A stretch of DNA of 55,594 nucleotides from Nodosilinea sp. P-1105. Its GTDB lineage: Bacteria; Cyanobacteriota; Cyanobacteriia; Phormidesmidales; Phormidesmidaceae. Positions 44,842-53,810 of the stretch are shown one piece after another. The notes under the pieces were generated by a model that was not told the origin of the DNA, made no database searches, and saw only the letters and a list, made by a program, of their open reading frames with translations. The stretch covers positions 1-55,594 of the forward strand of contig NZ_SMDQ01000035.1 in NCBI RefSeq assembly GCF_012911975.1. The letters run 5' to 3'. The first letter of the stretch is position 1, and every line of letters begins with the position of its first letter. Both the position numbers and the translations under genes were made by a program.

Positions 44842-47174
44842 GGCAAGCTGTCCTCGGTTGTACTGGTTTCCAGGGGTTGGGCCTGTGGGGCTTCGGAGGG
44901 CATGGGTGCTGGTTCTGGGGGAGATGCGATCGCCACGTTGAGCCGACTTTCGGCCCTGGCTGCAGGGCTGTTATTGTTGGTGGATTCCATGCTGTGGGAA
45001 GCCTCAGTTGTTGCCAGAGCCAGGCGTTTAGCCTCAGTAACAGTGGCGTAATTGGCCATCCAGGCACCGGCGATGTCTGGATTTTTCCGGGGTTTCCACC
45101 AAGCCACAGGCCCCTGGGGCGATCGCAGGGCATACCCCCTCGGAGTGAGATAGCGCTCGTAGGGCACCGTGTCATCCCCAAACACCTCGGTATATTCAGG
45201 GCCGTCGACCATGGCATCCACCACCGCATAGAAACCCTGCTTGCCCGCCAGGTCGTAGTAGCGGTTGAGCTCGTCGCGGCCAAGAGTAGGTCGACCGAGC
45301 AGACGGCGATGGATGTATTCAATGGACTTAGTGATGTACAGGTTTTCCCAAGCCATCTGACGAAAGGGACGGGAGCGGGCCAACTGCCGCACAAACTCCC
45401 GTAGGGTAATTTGTCCCCCCTTAAGCTTGGTTTCAGCTATCCCCTGCCGCTGACTATCGAAAACATCTCGACCAAACACCTGGCGATAGGTCGCCAAAAT
45501 CACCGCTTCTATGGAGTGGTGATTGACATTCAGGTTAGGGCCTTGGGCTTGGTGTCCTTGGGGTTGGTGGGACGGTTCCAGCTTCAGCACCGACTGGCCA
45601 AACGTTCCCGGCACCCGCCCCAGCGGGACAGTTCCATTTTGGCCCAGGACGTGGTGCCCATTGTGCAGACCGCTGCTGATTAAAATGCGGCGACTGGTGG
45701 CGCTAAAGTGGGCGGGTTGAGCCACAGGGTTTTGATCTTCCCGGGGGAAGATAGCCCCAAACTGAATCTCCAGAGGGTCATGGCCCACCCCATAGGGATG
45801 CTGGTTGGGCAGCGGCTTTTGGGCCCTGGCAAAGGTGGTGATAAACTGCGGCAGCTTGCGAGTCGAGGCACTGTACTTAAACAAGTCAAGCTGCGGCCCC
45901 CAGTTTCGACATTCCTGCGCCTCCAGCCCCAACCCCCTGAGATAGGGGACAGTCTCTTCACCGAAGTAGTCGGCATACTCTTGGGAGTTCACCAGGGCAT
46001 CCACCAACGCTGGCAGACCCCCCTCAGAAATCACCTCGAAATAGGTTTGAAATTCCTCTAGACAGCTTAGCCCCCGCCCTAAAAAGTGCCGACTGGCCAA
46101 CTCAATCACGCGGCTGATGGTGAATGGCTCATAAAACTCTCGCCGATACAGCCGCGACTTGCCCAGGTGGCGAATGAATTCCTTCATCGAGAACTGGCCG
46201 CTTCTAAGCTTAGACTCCAGATCTTCCAGAGCCAGACCGTAGGCGTGGGTGATATCGCGCTCGAATACTTGCCGGTAGGCGGCCCGAATGGCGTCTTGGG
46301 TTTCAGTTTCTGACAGCCCTGGTTTCACCACCAGTTTTGGTGTGGGCAGGGCACTTTGGGCATAACTTTGGGGCAAGGGCAGCCCTGGATGCAGCTTCGA
46401 AACCCCAAACCGGAGTTGGTGATTTGGCTTTTCAACCAAATACTCCGTGATCAAGACTTCAAAATAGCCTTTGACCAGGGCTGCGGCGGCTGGATCTTGA
46501 GAAAAACAAAGCCCAGCTCGCCACTGCATATCTTGTAAGGCGACTACCGTGGCTAAGGTTACGTCTTCAGGAATCACCCCCCGCAGTCCTCGCACATTGA
46601 TCCGGATAATACTGGTATCCCCAGCCACAACGGCATAGGTGATGTAGCGCAAAAACCAAGCCAGGTCTCGCATCGATCGCTTCATGCGCACGGTACCGTA
46701 CTTACGAATGTCGATGGTGCGAAACCGAGTGGGGGTACTGGGTCGACCTGAAGAAAATAAGGTTCTAATTCGATCTAGAAAGGCATTGACCGGTTCCACC
46801 AGACGGGGTTCCTGTAAAGCGTTGGACGGCCCGCCCTTCTGACGCGCCTTAGCGGACAGAAAGTCCTCTCCCACGTAGTACCCCGACCCTGGCATGCCCA
46901 CCGGGTCTTCTGGTTTTTCGAGATAGGCCATGGGTGACCCGCCAGTAAAGATGCGGTTGGCCCCCGCTGCCACGATCACATCGGCATTATTAGCCAGCAC
47001 AGTGGCTATTTCCAGTCGTTTCAGTCCGCTGGTAAAGAAGGCAGAGAGTTCTTTGAACTCACTCTGCTTGGGATAGCGATCGCGCCGTTCGGCTTCAGTA
47101 ATCACGGTGCTAGGCACGGTGTGAAAGTGTTGCGGATGGGTGACGGGGCTGCCACCGTTAGTCCGATCAGTCAT
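44838..47174 (-). CDS. apcE2: Far-red phycobilisome core-membrane linker
   Basis: The 778-residue protein has an N-terminal phycobiliprotein domain (about 1-245: AFFTSGLKRLEIATVL, RMKRSMRDLAWFLRYITYAVVAGD) with a PB loop, then two linker REP domains, near residues 290-410 (AIRAAYRQVFERDI) and 555-690 (AVILATYRQVFGRDV). Two REP domains imply a bicylindrical core. Where ordinary ApcE has the chromophore cysteine (ENAC region), this reads RGVIPEDVTLATV without cysteine, the hallmark of ApcE2 with non-covalent, strongly red-shifted bilin. Neighbours are allophycocyanin genes upstream and a coupled small ORF downstream. Confidence 0.95.
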   Translation of the reverse strand: MTDRTNGGSPVTHPQHFHTVPSTVITEAERRDRYPKQSEFKELSAFFTSGLKRLEIATVLANNADVIVAAGANRIFTGGSPMAYLEKPEDPVGMPGSGYYVGEDFLSAKARQKGGPSNALQEPRLVEPVNAFLDRIRTLFSSGRPSTPTRFRTIDIRKYGTVRMKRSMRDLAWFLRYITYAVVAGDTSIIRINVRGLRGVIPEDVTLATVVALQDMQWRAGLCFSQDPAAAALVKGYFEVLITEYLVEKPNHQLRFGVSKLHPGLPLPQSYAQSALPTPKLVVKPGLSETETQDAIRAAYRQVFERDITHAYGLALEDLESKLRSGQFSMKEFIRHLGKSRLYRREFYEPFTISRVIELASRHFLGRGLSCLEEFQTYFEVISEGGLPALVDALVNSQEYADYFGEETVPYLRGLGLEAQECRNWGPQLDLFKYSASTRKLPQFITTFARAQKPLPNQHPYGVGHDPLEIQFGAIFPREDQNPVAQPAHFSATSRRILISSGLHNGHHVLGQNGTVPLGRVPGTFGQSVLKLEPSHQPQGHQAQGPNLNVNHHSIEAVILATYRQVFGRDVFDSQRQGIAETKLKGGQITLREFVRQLARSRPFRQMAWENLYITKSIEYIHRRLLGRPTLGRDELNRYYDLAGKQGFYAVVDAMVDGPEYTEVFGDDTVPYERYLTPRGYALRSPQGPVAWWKPRKNPDIAGAWMANYATVTEAKRLALATTEASHSMESTNNNSPAARAESRLNVAIASPPEPAPMPSEAPQAQPLETSTTEDSLP

Positions 47175-47205
47175 AGTTTCTCTCTGGGTTGGATGATAGG
47201 TGCGG

Positions 47206-47285
47206 GGGGGCCAGGTGTCAGGTAACAGGTGTCAGGTAACAGACGGAACCGTAAACCGTAAACCGTGAACCGTGAACCTAAACCC
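47206..47285. repeat. Heptamer tandem repeats upstream of apcE2
   Basis: GGTGTCAGGTAACAG repeats (47214-47243) are followed by CCGTAAACCGTAAACCGTGAACCGTGAACC (about 47249-47278), two different heptamer families back to back. Related tracts lie at 47870-47905 between apcB2 and the downstream allophycocyanin gene and at 20158-20270. Confidence 0.85.
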
Positions 47286-47329
47286 CTCAGGTAAGACAGC
47301 CGACTTTCTCAGTTCTGCCTTCTGCCTTC

Positions 47330-47809
47330 CTAGGGCGTCATTCCCTGGATCAAGTAGTCAAAATAGGCCCCCACTTCGGCTTTATCCTCCTGCGTCAGCA
47401 AGTCCAGGGCGGCTTCCTTCAGACAGCGCATACACTCCACAACATTGCGCAGAGGAATTTCTAAAGCGGTGTACATGGCTTTTGCCCCTTTAATACCGCT
47501 GTCCTGGAGCGGGTCGATATCGCCAACCACAACAGCATAGGTAATCAGGCGAATGTACCAGCCTTGATCACGCACGCAGGAGGCTCGAAATGTAGAATTG
47601 CCGCTGTTGCTCGGCGTCACTGGGCAGCGCTGCCAAAAGATGTCACTACCTTTGTCCACAATGCGATCGGCATTGGCCGTCAAAATCGAGGCAATGCGCA
47701 ACCGCTGGTTACCCTCTTCAAAAAAGCTACGCAGAGCATTGAGTTCGCCGTGGCTAAGGTAGCGGGCCTCGCGATCGGCATTGGCAATGGATTGGGTAAT
47801 AATGCTCAT
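47330..47809 (-). CDS. Far-red allophycocyanin alpha-type subunit (ApcD paralogue)
   Basis: The 159-residue protein is an ApcD-family subunit: MSIITQSIANADREARYLSHGELNALRSFF, the chromophore cysteine in ASCVRDQGWYIRLITYAVVVGD and KAEVGAYFDYLIQGM at the end. In contrast to the 44013 paralogue, the cysteine is kept. Tryptophan in QGWYIRL replaces the tyrosine of ordinary ApcA, as is common in red-shifted ApcD-type subunits. It lies between apcB2 and apcE2. It is one of ApcD2, ApcD3 or ApcD5. Confidence 0.92.
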   Translation of the reverse strand: MSIITQSIANADREARYLSHGELNALRSFFEEGNQRLRIASILTANADRIVDKGSDIFWQRCPVTPSNSGNSTFRASCVRDQGWYIRLITYAVVVGDIDPLQDSGIKGAKAMYTALEIPLRNVVECMRCLKEAALDLLTQEDKAEVGAYFDYLIQGMTP

Positions 47810-47919
47810 GATTTGGTATCAGGTGAGAGTGCAAGAGGCTGGTGTTGGGGGCAGGGTGCAAGGTGTACGGTGCAAGGTAAAAGACGGAACCGTGAACCGT
47901 AAACCCTACCCCCCTTTCC

Positions 47920-48405
47920 CTAACTCAACCCCGTACAAATATGGTCAAAGTAGAGGCCCATTTCTTTGCCAGCCTCGGCCCCCAACATTTCGGTGGTGAC
48001 CTCTTTCATGGCCTGCACAGCTCGGACGGTAGCCCCCACGGGTACACCTAAAGAGTTGTAGGTTTCGCGCAGTCCATTCAGCACCCGCTCATCTAAAATC
48101 GATGGGTCTCCGGCTAGCATGGCGTAGGTGGCATAGCGCAAGAAGTAGTCCATATCGCGCACGCAGGCGGCATAGCGTCGGCAGGTATACATGTTGCCGC
48201 CGGGGGCCGTGATATCGGTATACAGCAGAGATTTAGCCGTGGTGCGGGTGACAATAGTGGCCGCATTGGCGCTGATCGTCATGGCGGCCTTGGCCCGCAG
48301 TTCGCCGCTGCGAAAATAGTTCTGCAGGCGTTCTAACGAGCCATCATCCAAATATTTTCCCTGGGTGTCAGAGGAATTAATTAAGGTGGTAATGGCGTCT
48401 TGCAT
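47920..48405 (-). CDS. apcB2: Far-red allophycocyanin beta subunit
   Basis: The 161-residue protein is an Apc[22 protein letters not shown], the methylated-asparagine region [34 protein letters not shown] with the bilin cysteine in AACVRD, and [27 protein letters not shown]. It would pair with the ApcD-type alpha subunits to form the far-red core trimers. The only beta gene in the cluster, it is located between two alpha-type genes. Confidence 0.94.
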   Translation of the reverse strand: MQDAITTLINSSDTQGKYLDDGSLERLQNYFRSGELRAKAAMTISANAATIVTRTTAKSLLYTDITAPGGNMYTCRRYAACVRDMDYFLRYATYAMLAGDPSILDERVLNGLRETYNSLGVPVGATVRAVQAMKEVTTEMLGAEAGKEMGLYFDHICTGLS

Positions 48406-48489
48406 GGGTCAAATCCTCTCTTATAGGAGTGATACTAGTTGTCTCTTAACTCGGCTGTGACAGCCTAGGCAGTCGTGGATTTCAACGAT

Positions 48490-48966
48490 CTAAGATAGGG
48501 AGTGAATAATTAAGTCAAAGTAAGGAGCCACTTCAGCGGCGTCCTCTTCACTCATCAAAGACATGGCTTCTTCTTTGAGGCAGCGCATACATTCGGCAAT
48601 ATTGCGAATGGGGATTTCTAGGTTGTTGTACATTTCTTTAATGCCGACGGTGCCGATTTCCTCTAGGGGTCTTTCGCTACCGGCCAAAATTGAGTAGGCA
48701 ATCAGTCGCACATACCAACCTTGATCCCGCTGACAGGAAGCGGTTTTGCGTTCATTGCCGCTATTGCTGGGTGTATTGGGGCAGCGTTCCCAAAACCTAG
48801 CACTACCATTTTGAACGATACGCTGCTCATTTTCAGCCAACACCTTAGCGATCCGAATACGCTGTTCCCCAGTTTTGACAAAGTCTTGAAAGATGCGAAT
48901 TTCCTTAGGGGCGGGATAGCGAGCTTCGCTGTCTGCATTAAGGATTAGTTCTGTCACCAGGCTCAT
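48490..48966 (-). CDS. Far-red allophycocyanin alpha-type subunit (ApcD paralogue), first gene of the run
   Basis: The 158-residue protein begins MSLVTELILNADSEARYPAPKEIRIFQDF and has the bilin cysteine in TASCQRDQGWYVRLIAYSILAGS and AEVAPYFDLIIHSLS at its end. With the 47330 and 44013 genes it makes three alpha-type paralogues in this cluster, consistent with ApcD2/ApcD3/ApcD5. As the most upstream minus-strand gene, its 5' region (48967-49200) should hold the main promoter of the 11-kb run. Confidence 0.92.
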   Translation of the reverse strand: MSLVTELILNADSEARYPAPKEIRIFQDFVKTGEQRIRIAKVLAENEQRIVQNGSARFWERCPNTPSNSGNERKTASCQRDQGWYVRLIAYSILAGSERPLEEIGTVGIKEMYNNLEIPIRNIAECMRCLKEEAMSLMSEEDAAEVAPYFDLIIHSLS

Positions 48967-49672
48967 GATTAATCTTGCCTCCAGAAGTATGGACTCGATT
49001 TATACCAAGTCCAGCTCGGGATCTGGAGTTTTCCCACAGGCAGAACTCCAGGTCTGGACTTGGATTTGGTTTAATTTGGCGAATGTCTATTAACAGATGC
49101 CGTATATGAGTAGCTCAAGCTCATCTACTTCCTTAAGTAAAGGACTTAGATCGGCAACCTTCACGATCAAGTCAGCATCGCAAAGCTAGAGCTTAAGTTC
49201 CTTGACTAGAGACTAAAGATTCCCGTCTTTCATTAAGCTTGTTGCCAGTGACATGAATATCTCTAATCAAGGATTAGTTAGCAGAGTAGGCAATAAAAAT
49301 GAAGAACCCATGAAAGTATGAGTATTGCTTCAAGAAACTACATAAAGAAGTTTGACCTCAATCCTACAGATAGCTGACTAGGCAGGTCGGCTGGGGTTTT
49401 CTAGCCTGAGAGCTACTCTCTCTCTTCCCAGGAATTTCAGATTTTGATGATTTAATACAGCCTCATATCCCCCTAATGCAGGATCACGCCCCCTTCTCCT
49501 TAGGCGATTTCCGAGAAATTAAGATCCCCACGTTAAGTCAGCGATCTTAGTTTTCGTAGGGTGGGCAGCACCCACCACTCGGTAGAACGTTTTCCAGAAG
49601 TCACCTTAGAGGGAGGTCAGAAGGGGTGTTGGGCTAAACCAATTACAGAAAACCAGTATTGGAATCAGGCTA
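48967..49672. other. Divergent intergenic region between the apc/psb run and psbO
   Basis: About 700 bases are A+T-richer than neighbouring coding DNA and have no recognised gene. The palindromic repeat copy lies at 49005-49063, only 40 bases before the first apc gene, and a short GTGGGCAGCACCCAC palindrome is at 49561-49575. Promoters for both directions, and any site for the FaRLiP regulator, should be here; no motif was confidently identified. Confidence 0.55.
49005..49063. repeat. Interspersed 58-bp palindromic repeat, copy 3 (inverted)
   Basis: This copy is the reverse complement of those at 17747 and 21799: CCAAGTCCAGCTCGGGATCT, a loop, then CAGAACTCCAGGTCTGGACT. It sits just upstream of the first allophycocyanin gene, in the likely 5' leader or promoter of the far-red operon. 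Confidence 0.9.
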
Positions 49673-50503
49673 ATGAGATACCGCACATTTGTAGCTCTTG
49701 CCCTTGCCCTTTGTTTAGGGCTGCTAACCGCCTGTGGCGGAGGCTCCCAGGTGGGTAATGGTGCTCTGAGCTATGAGCAAATTAAAGGAAGTGGGCTAGC
49801 CAACCTGTGCCCACAGATCGATGAAACCCGACGAGATGCGATCGCGATCGCCCCCAACCAGACTTACACCTTAAAGGAACTGTGCCTTGAGCCTAAGGTG
49901 TTTTTGGTGAAGCAAACGCCGCTGGTCAAACGCCAGGAGACAAAGTTTGTGCCCAGCAAAATGCTAACCCGAGCCAGCTATACCCTTGACCAGGTCAGTG
50001 GTAGCTTAAGGGCCAACCCCGATGGCCGCCTTGACTTTATAGAACAGGGTGGATTTGACTTTCAGCCCGTTACCGTACAGCTGCCAGATGGCGAACGTGT
50101 GCCGCTACTGTTTACCATCAAGGGCTTAGTGGCCAAGACGACCACGAACACCCTTAGCATTGACCCCTTAACTCGATTTGAAGGTACCTTTCAGGTACCG
50201 TCCTATCGCACAGCCGGCTTTTTAGACCCCAAGGGCCGAGGCTTGGCCGTGGGCTACGATACGGCGGTGGGGCTGCCTAGTCAGGCTGATCGAGAGGATT
50301 TCCAACGCTCGAATATCAAGGTGTTTGACATGGGGCAGGGCACCCTCAGCTTACAGATAAATCGCGTTGATCAACGCACAGGGGAAATCTCTGGACTGTT
50401 TGAAAGTATTCAGCCCTCAGACACTGATTTTGGCGCTAAGGACCCAGTCGATGTGAAGGTCCAGGGTATTTTTTATGGTCGACTTGAATCAGAACTGGCC
50501 TAG
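49673..50503 (+). CDS. psbO: PSII manganese-stabilising protein PsbO (second-copy candidate in the FaRLiP cluster)
   Basis: The 276-residue protein has a signal sequence with lipobox-like LLTACGG, then the PsbO hallmarks LSYEQIKGSGLANLCPQIDETRRDAI, TYTLKELCLEPKVFLVKQ, DFQPVTVQLPDGERVPLLFTIKGLVA, FEGTFQVPSYRTAGFLDPKGRGLAVGYD and SLQINRVDQRTGEISGLFES. The two cysteines (NLCPQ, KELCLEP) form the conserved disulphide. It binds the lumenal face of PSII and stabilises the Mn cluster. Being placed between the far-red antenna genes and chlF, it is probably a far-red paralogue; another psbO elsewhere cannot be checked here. Confidence 0.92.
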   Translation: MRYRTFVALALALCLGLLTACGGGSQVGNGALSYEQIKGSGLANLCPQIDETRRDAIAIAPNQTYTLKELCLEPKVFLVKQTPLVKRQETKFVPSKMLTRASYTLDQVSGSLRANPDGRLDFIEQGGFDFQPVTVQLPDGERVPLLFTIKGLVAKTTTNTLSIDPLTRFEGTFQVPSYRTAGFLDPKGRGLAVGYDTAVGLPSQADREDFQRSNIKVFDMGQGTLSLQINRVDQRTGEISGLFESIQPSDTDFGAKDPVDVKVQGIFYGRLESELA

Positions 50504-50659
50504 GCTGGGCGAGCAGATAGAGAAGTCTAGGCATACCAGAATTTTCCAGCCAAGTATTAGCCTGGGTGCTCCGTAGCTAAGTTTGTCGCAGAGTGTTGCC
50601 TAAACACTCCCTATCGGCACAGCCCTGCTGTGCCTTTCTTCTTAAACCATATAGAGTAG

Positions 50660-50806
<147 letters not shown>

Positions 50807-50881
50807 TCTGTAGGGTTGGGAACTGCTAGGCCTATCAAGTTGGCTACCAACTATCCCTGAAAAATAAGATCCCCTCTAGTT

Positions 50882-51031
50882 CCCTGGGAGTGCATCCCAG
50901 TTTTGCAGCCCTCACCCTAAATCCCTCTCCCAGAGCGGGAGAGGGACTTTGAATCCGGCCCCCCTTCTCCCATTTTGGGAGAAGGGGCTGGGGGATGAGG
51001 GCCAACTTGCAAAAGTGGGATGCACCCGTTC
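50882..51031. repeat. ~150-bp palindromic element between psbF and psbV
   Basis: GTGCATCCCA...TTTTGCA...CCCTCA at the left is mirrored by TGAGGG...TTGCAAAA...TGGGATGCAC at the right. Inside are two further hairpins (CCCTCTCCCAGAGCGGGAGAGGG and CCCCTTCTCCCATTTTGGGAGAAGGGG). The convergent psbF and psbV genes flank it. A degraded relative lies at 52022-52130 and C-rich/G-rich relatives at 8218-8740 and 37004-37043. Confidence 0.75.
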
Positions 51032-51102
51032 CCTAGTTAGGCGATAAAGAGGGAATCTTATTTTTCTTCTGCCTTCTACCTCCTACCTTCTTCTGTCGTC
51101 TG

Positions 51103-51618
51103 CTACCGCCCTGGCTTACCACTAGCCCATTTGTCACCGATAATATTAGGCTGCACCAAAATATACCCCGCGATATTTCTCAGGTCATCGTCAGTCAAGT
51201 TCTTCATTTTTGGGAACAAGTCTGCTCTCGCCGTCGAGGGATGCAGCTCCTCCAGAGAAGCTACCCCATCGTAGGTGGTTGGGTTGTGCAAGTAGTCGAC
51301 CAGGGCTTCTAAATTACTTCGAGGCGGTGTAGCTAGAGTTAATACTTGAGGCCCTAGACTAATGTCTGGATTAGTTTTAGTAATACCATCTAAGTGACAT
51401 TGGGCACAGCTACCATTAAACTTTCGCTGGCCGCCGATAAATTGTTGCTCTGTCAACGTTATGGTATCTCCAGAAGCATTGAGAGGTATGGTGCGGTTAG
51501 CTTTACTGATTTCAACCGCGATCGCTGGGCTAGCGACAAACTGACAGAGAAAGATCAACGTCAGTGCCATAACCCCCAAAAAATGTCTTAGACAATACCT
51601 TTTCAAAGAAGTAATCAC
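51103..51618 (-). CDS. psbV: Cytochrome c550 (PsbV) of the PSII oxygen-evolving complex, extra-copy candidate
   Basis: GTG 51618, with GAGGA upstream, gives 171 residues. A signal peptide (FLGVMALTLIFLCQFVASPAIA) is followed by SKANRTIPLNASGDTITLTEQQFIGGQRKFNGSCAQCHLDGITKTNPDI, with the CxxCH haem motif in CAQCH. NPTTYDGVASLEELHPS contains the second haem ligand histidine, and LRNIAGYILVQPNIIGDKW is the usual ending. PsbV stabilises the Mn cluster in the lumen. Its location opposite psbO/psbF and before chlF suggests a far-red-specific paralogue. Confidence 0.92.
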   Translation of the reverse strand: MITSLKRYCLRHFLGVMALTLIFLCQFVASPAIAVEISKANRTIPLNASGDTITLTEQQFIGGQRKFNGSCAQCHLDGITKTNPDISLGPQVLTLATPPRSNLEALVDYLHNPTTYDGVASLEELHPSTARADLFPKMKNLTDDDLRNIAGYILVQPNIIGDKWASGKPGR

Positions 51619-52485
51619 TGAATTTTCCTCAAAATCTACTTTGCAATACAGTGGTTCTCAATTGAGCAAGTCACAGGATTTCTTAGAGGCTTACCACAAT
51701 ATCTCGCTCAGAATATCAGCCTGATCAGCTCCGACTTCTGAGCTCAGGTTCATACTATGGCTTTAATACAATGCTCTAAGGGCCAGACTTTGAAAGATTC
51801 TGGCTATTAAGTCGTACGTTTCACCCCTTAACTAGAAAAGGGATCTTTCACGACGCACTTTACTAAATTGACATCCACTATATTGAAGCTATCACGTTCT
51901 CCAGTTTTAGATTTTTATGTGGAATCAAATCAAAATATTTCTTTAGATATAAAATATCAACTTAATCGCCAGAGATACTGATATTAATCAGCCTTATCAG
52001 GATGTGGCCTGAGATCAAATGAGGTGCATCCCACTGTTAGAACCCACTCCCAGAGAAGCCGCTTCGCGTCTACACCCTACATCCCTTTCCCAGGGTGGGC
52101 TAACTTACATAACTGGAATGTACCCGATGACATGTGCTTAGAGTGTAACTTTCCTTAAAGCAGATTTTCATCTTCATTAGTTTTTCATTTTTCTTCCCTA
52201 AGGTTGGAACATTCACTGATCGCAACCAATTTGGCCTATCCTACGACGTTTGCTAATAAAGGCATGGCTTGTAGAAAGTCTGACAGAGATTTCTGATGTC
52301 GGGCTGGGTTGGTGGCGCCCAGCGATTTTGAACTTGTTTTTGTTGAGCTGCTCTAGTGGACTTCGATGGGAGGCTAGATCTTCCTAAAAAGTTGAGCAGG
52401 CTTAAATTAGTCTTTCAACTTATGGCTATAGTGCCTCCCCCATGACATTTTGAGCAGCTATCAATGGTCAAGAGAGGAATTTTCT
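51619..52485. other. Divergent intergenic region between psbV and chlF
   Basis: About 870 bases without a recognised gene. A degraded palindromic element with CCCACTCCCAGAG...CCCAGGGTGGG and GTGCATCCCA/TGGAATGTACCC ends lies at about 52022-52130. The rest is A+T-rich and should contain promoters for both psbV and chlF. The chlF ribosome site AGAGAGGA is at 52471-52478. Confidence 0.6.
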
Positions 52486-53703
52486 ATGATCACACAGATT
52501 GGTAGAACGGTTGCCACCAATCGTCCTAACCAACGTGAAACTTCAACGGCTACCCCGTCGCCCAAGGCACGCGCCCAGCCGGGACAAGTCAGTAATTGGG
52601 AACGCTTTTGTCGATGGGTTACCAGTACTGACAATCGTATTTATATCGGCTGGTTTGGAGTGCTGATGATTCCGACGATGGCGACGGCGGCGATTGTTTT
52701 TTTGCTGGCGTTTATTGCTGCCCCAGCGGTAGATTTAGACGGTACAGGACGAGTCCTGGCGGGGGCATTGTTAGACGGCAATAACTTGATTAGCGCCGCC
52801 GTAGTACCCACATCAGCGGCCATTGGGCTGCACTTTTATCCGATTTGGGAAGCGGCCTCGCTGCAGGAATGGCTCGCCAATGGTGGCCCCTATCAGCTGA
52901 TTGTGCTGCATTTTGTGATTGGTATTATTGCCTACCAAGACCGGGAGTGGGAACTCAGCTACCGCCTGGGCATGCGACCCTGGATTTCTCTGGCCTTCAC
53001 GGCCCCAGTGGCGGCAGCGGTGTCGGTGCTGCTGATTTACCCCATTGGTCAAGGGAGCTTCTCGGCGGGCATGCCCCTCGGGATTTCTGGCACGTTTACA
53101 TTTATGCTGCAATTTCAGGCCGATCACAATATTTTGGCCAACCCCTTTCATCAGTTGGGGGTGATTGGGGTATTCGGCGGGTCCTTGTTCTGTGCCGCCC
53201 ACGGGTCCCTGGTGACCTCGGCGGTGATTCGACAGGACGTTGGCGAAGCCTCTGCTTTAGAGAAAGGTTTCTCGGGATGGCAGAAACCCGCTTGGGCCAG
53301 GAGGCCCAGCCCAACCTACAGCTTTGACCACGCCCAAGCTAACCAGGAAAAACTGCTTTGGCGAGGCATGAGGTTTAGAAGTTCGCGATCGCTGCACTTT
53401 TTTCTAGCCGCGTTTCCCGTGGCCGGCATTTGGTCAGCGGCGCTGGGAGTCGATATGGCCGCCTTTGGGTTCGATCGCTTCTCGGGCTGGTCGGCGGAGG
53501 GCTATCTCCAAAAGACCGTGGTGCCCACTTGGGCCGACATCACCACCCAGGCCAATCTGGGTATTCGGGCCATGAAGAGCAGCTCTGCGGATCCGTTTCC
53601 CCTCTGGCTAGACACTGTCTCTGAGACCGACTCAGCTACGGATGACGTTCCCCATCACGACCTTAATCAGGCCTGCTCGCCTGGGAGAGAACCAGTTTGT
53701 TAG
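52486..53703 (+). CDS. chlF: Chlorophyll f synthase (super-rogue D1)
   Basis: ATG 52486, 7 bases after AGAGAGGA, gives 405 residues; an upstream TTG at 52450 is rejected. It is a D1 paralogue that lost the water-oxidation ligands: Asp170 is Ala in SFSAGMPLG, Glu189 is Asp and His195 is Asn in [13 protein letters not shown], and the C-terminal HER...H...D run is [13 protein letters not shown]. TyrZ is kept. [13 protein letters not shown] has the Gln-Asp pair in place of Met-Gly, diagnostic of ChlF. A long insert replaces the QB-loop region. It photo-oxidises chlorophyll a (or a derivative) to chlorophyll f in far-red light. Confidence 0.96.
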   Translation: MITQIGRTVATNRPNQRETSTATPSPKARAQPGQVSNWERFCRWVTSTDNRIYIGWFGVLMIPTMATAAIVFLLAFIAAPAVDLDGTGRVLAGALLDGNNLISAAVVPTSAAIGLHFYPIWEAASLQEWLANGGPYQLIVLHFVIGIIAYQDREWELSYRLGMRPWISLAFTAPVAAAVSVLLIYPIGQGSFSAGMPLGISGTFTFMLQFQADHNILANPFHQLGVIGVFGGSLFCAAHGSLVTSAVIRQDVGEASALEKGFSGWQKPAWARRPSPTYSFDHAQANQEKLLWRGMRFRSSRSLHFFLAAFPVAGIWSAALGVDMAAFGFDRFSGWSAEGYLQKTVVPTWADITTQANLGIRAMKSSSADPFPLWLDTVSETDSATDDVPHHDLNQACSPGREPVC

Positions 53704-53759
53704 CTCTCTTGCCGTCACCTTTTTGACCTCCAATTTCTGACTCGTAGTATTAGCGACCT

Positions 53760-53797
53760 ACTGATTGTTTGTTTAGTAACTGATTGTTTGTTTAGTA
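53760..53797 (+). repeat. Two tandem 19-bp direct repeats upstream of psaA2
   Basis: ACTGATTGTTTGTTTAGTA occurs twice in tandem at 53760-53778 and 53779-53797, ending right at the AAAGGAG ribosome site of psaA2. It could be a regulator site or simple slippage; which is not decidable from one copy. Confidence 0.7.
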
Positions 53798-53810
53798 AAG
53801 GAGTGTTTTC

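Noticed and set aside
52450..52485. Upstream TTG start for chlF
   Set aside because: ATG 52486 has an AGAGAGGA ribosome site at the right distance; the extra 12 residues run through that site.
52486..53703. Ordinary psbA (D1) gene
   Set aside because: Mn-cluster ligands and the usual C-terminus are lost and the Gln-Asp pair of ChlF is present.
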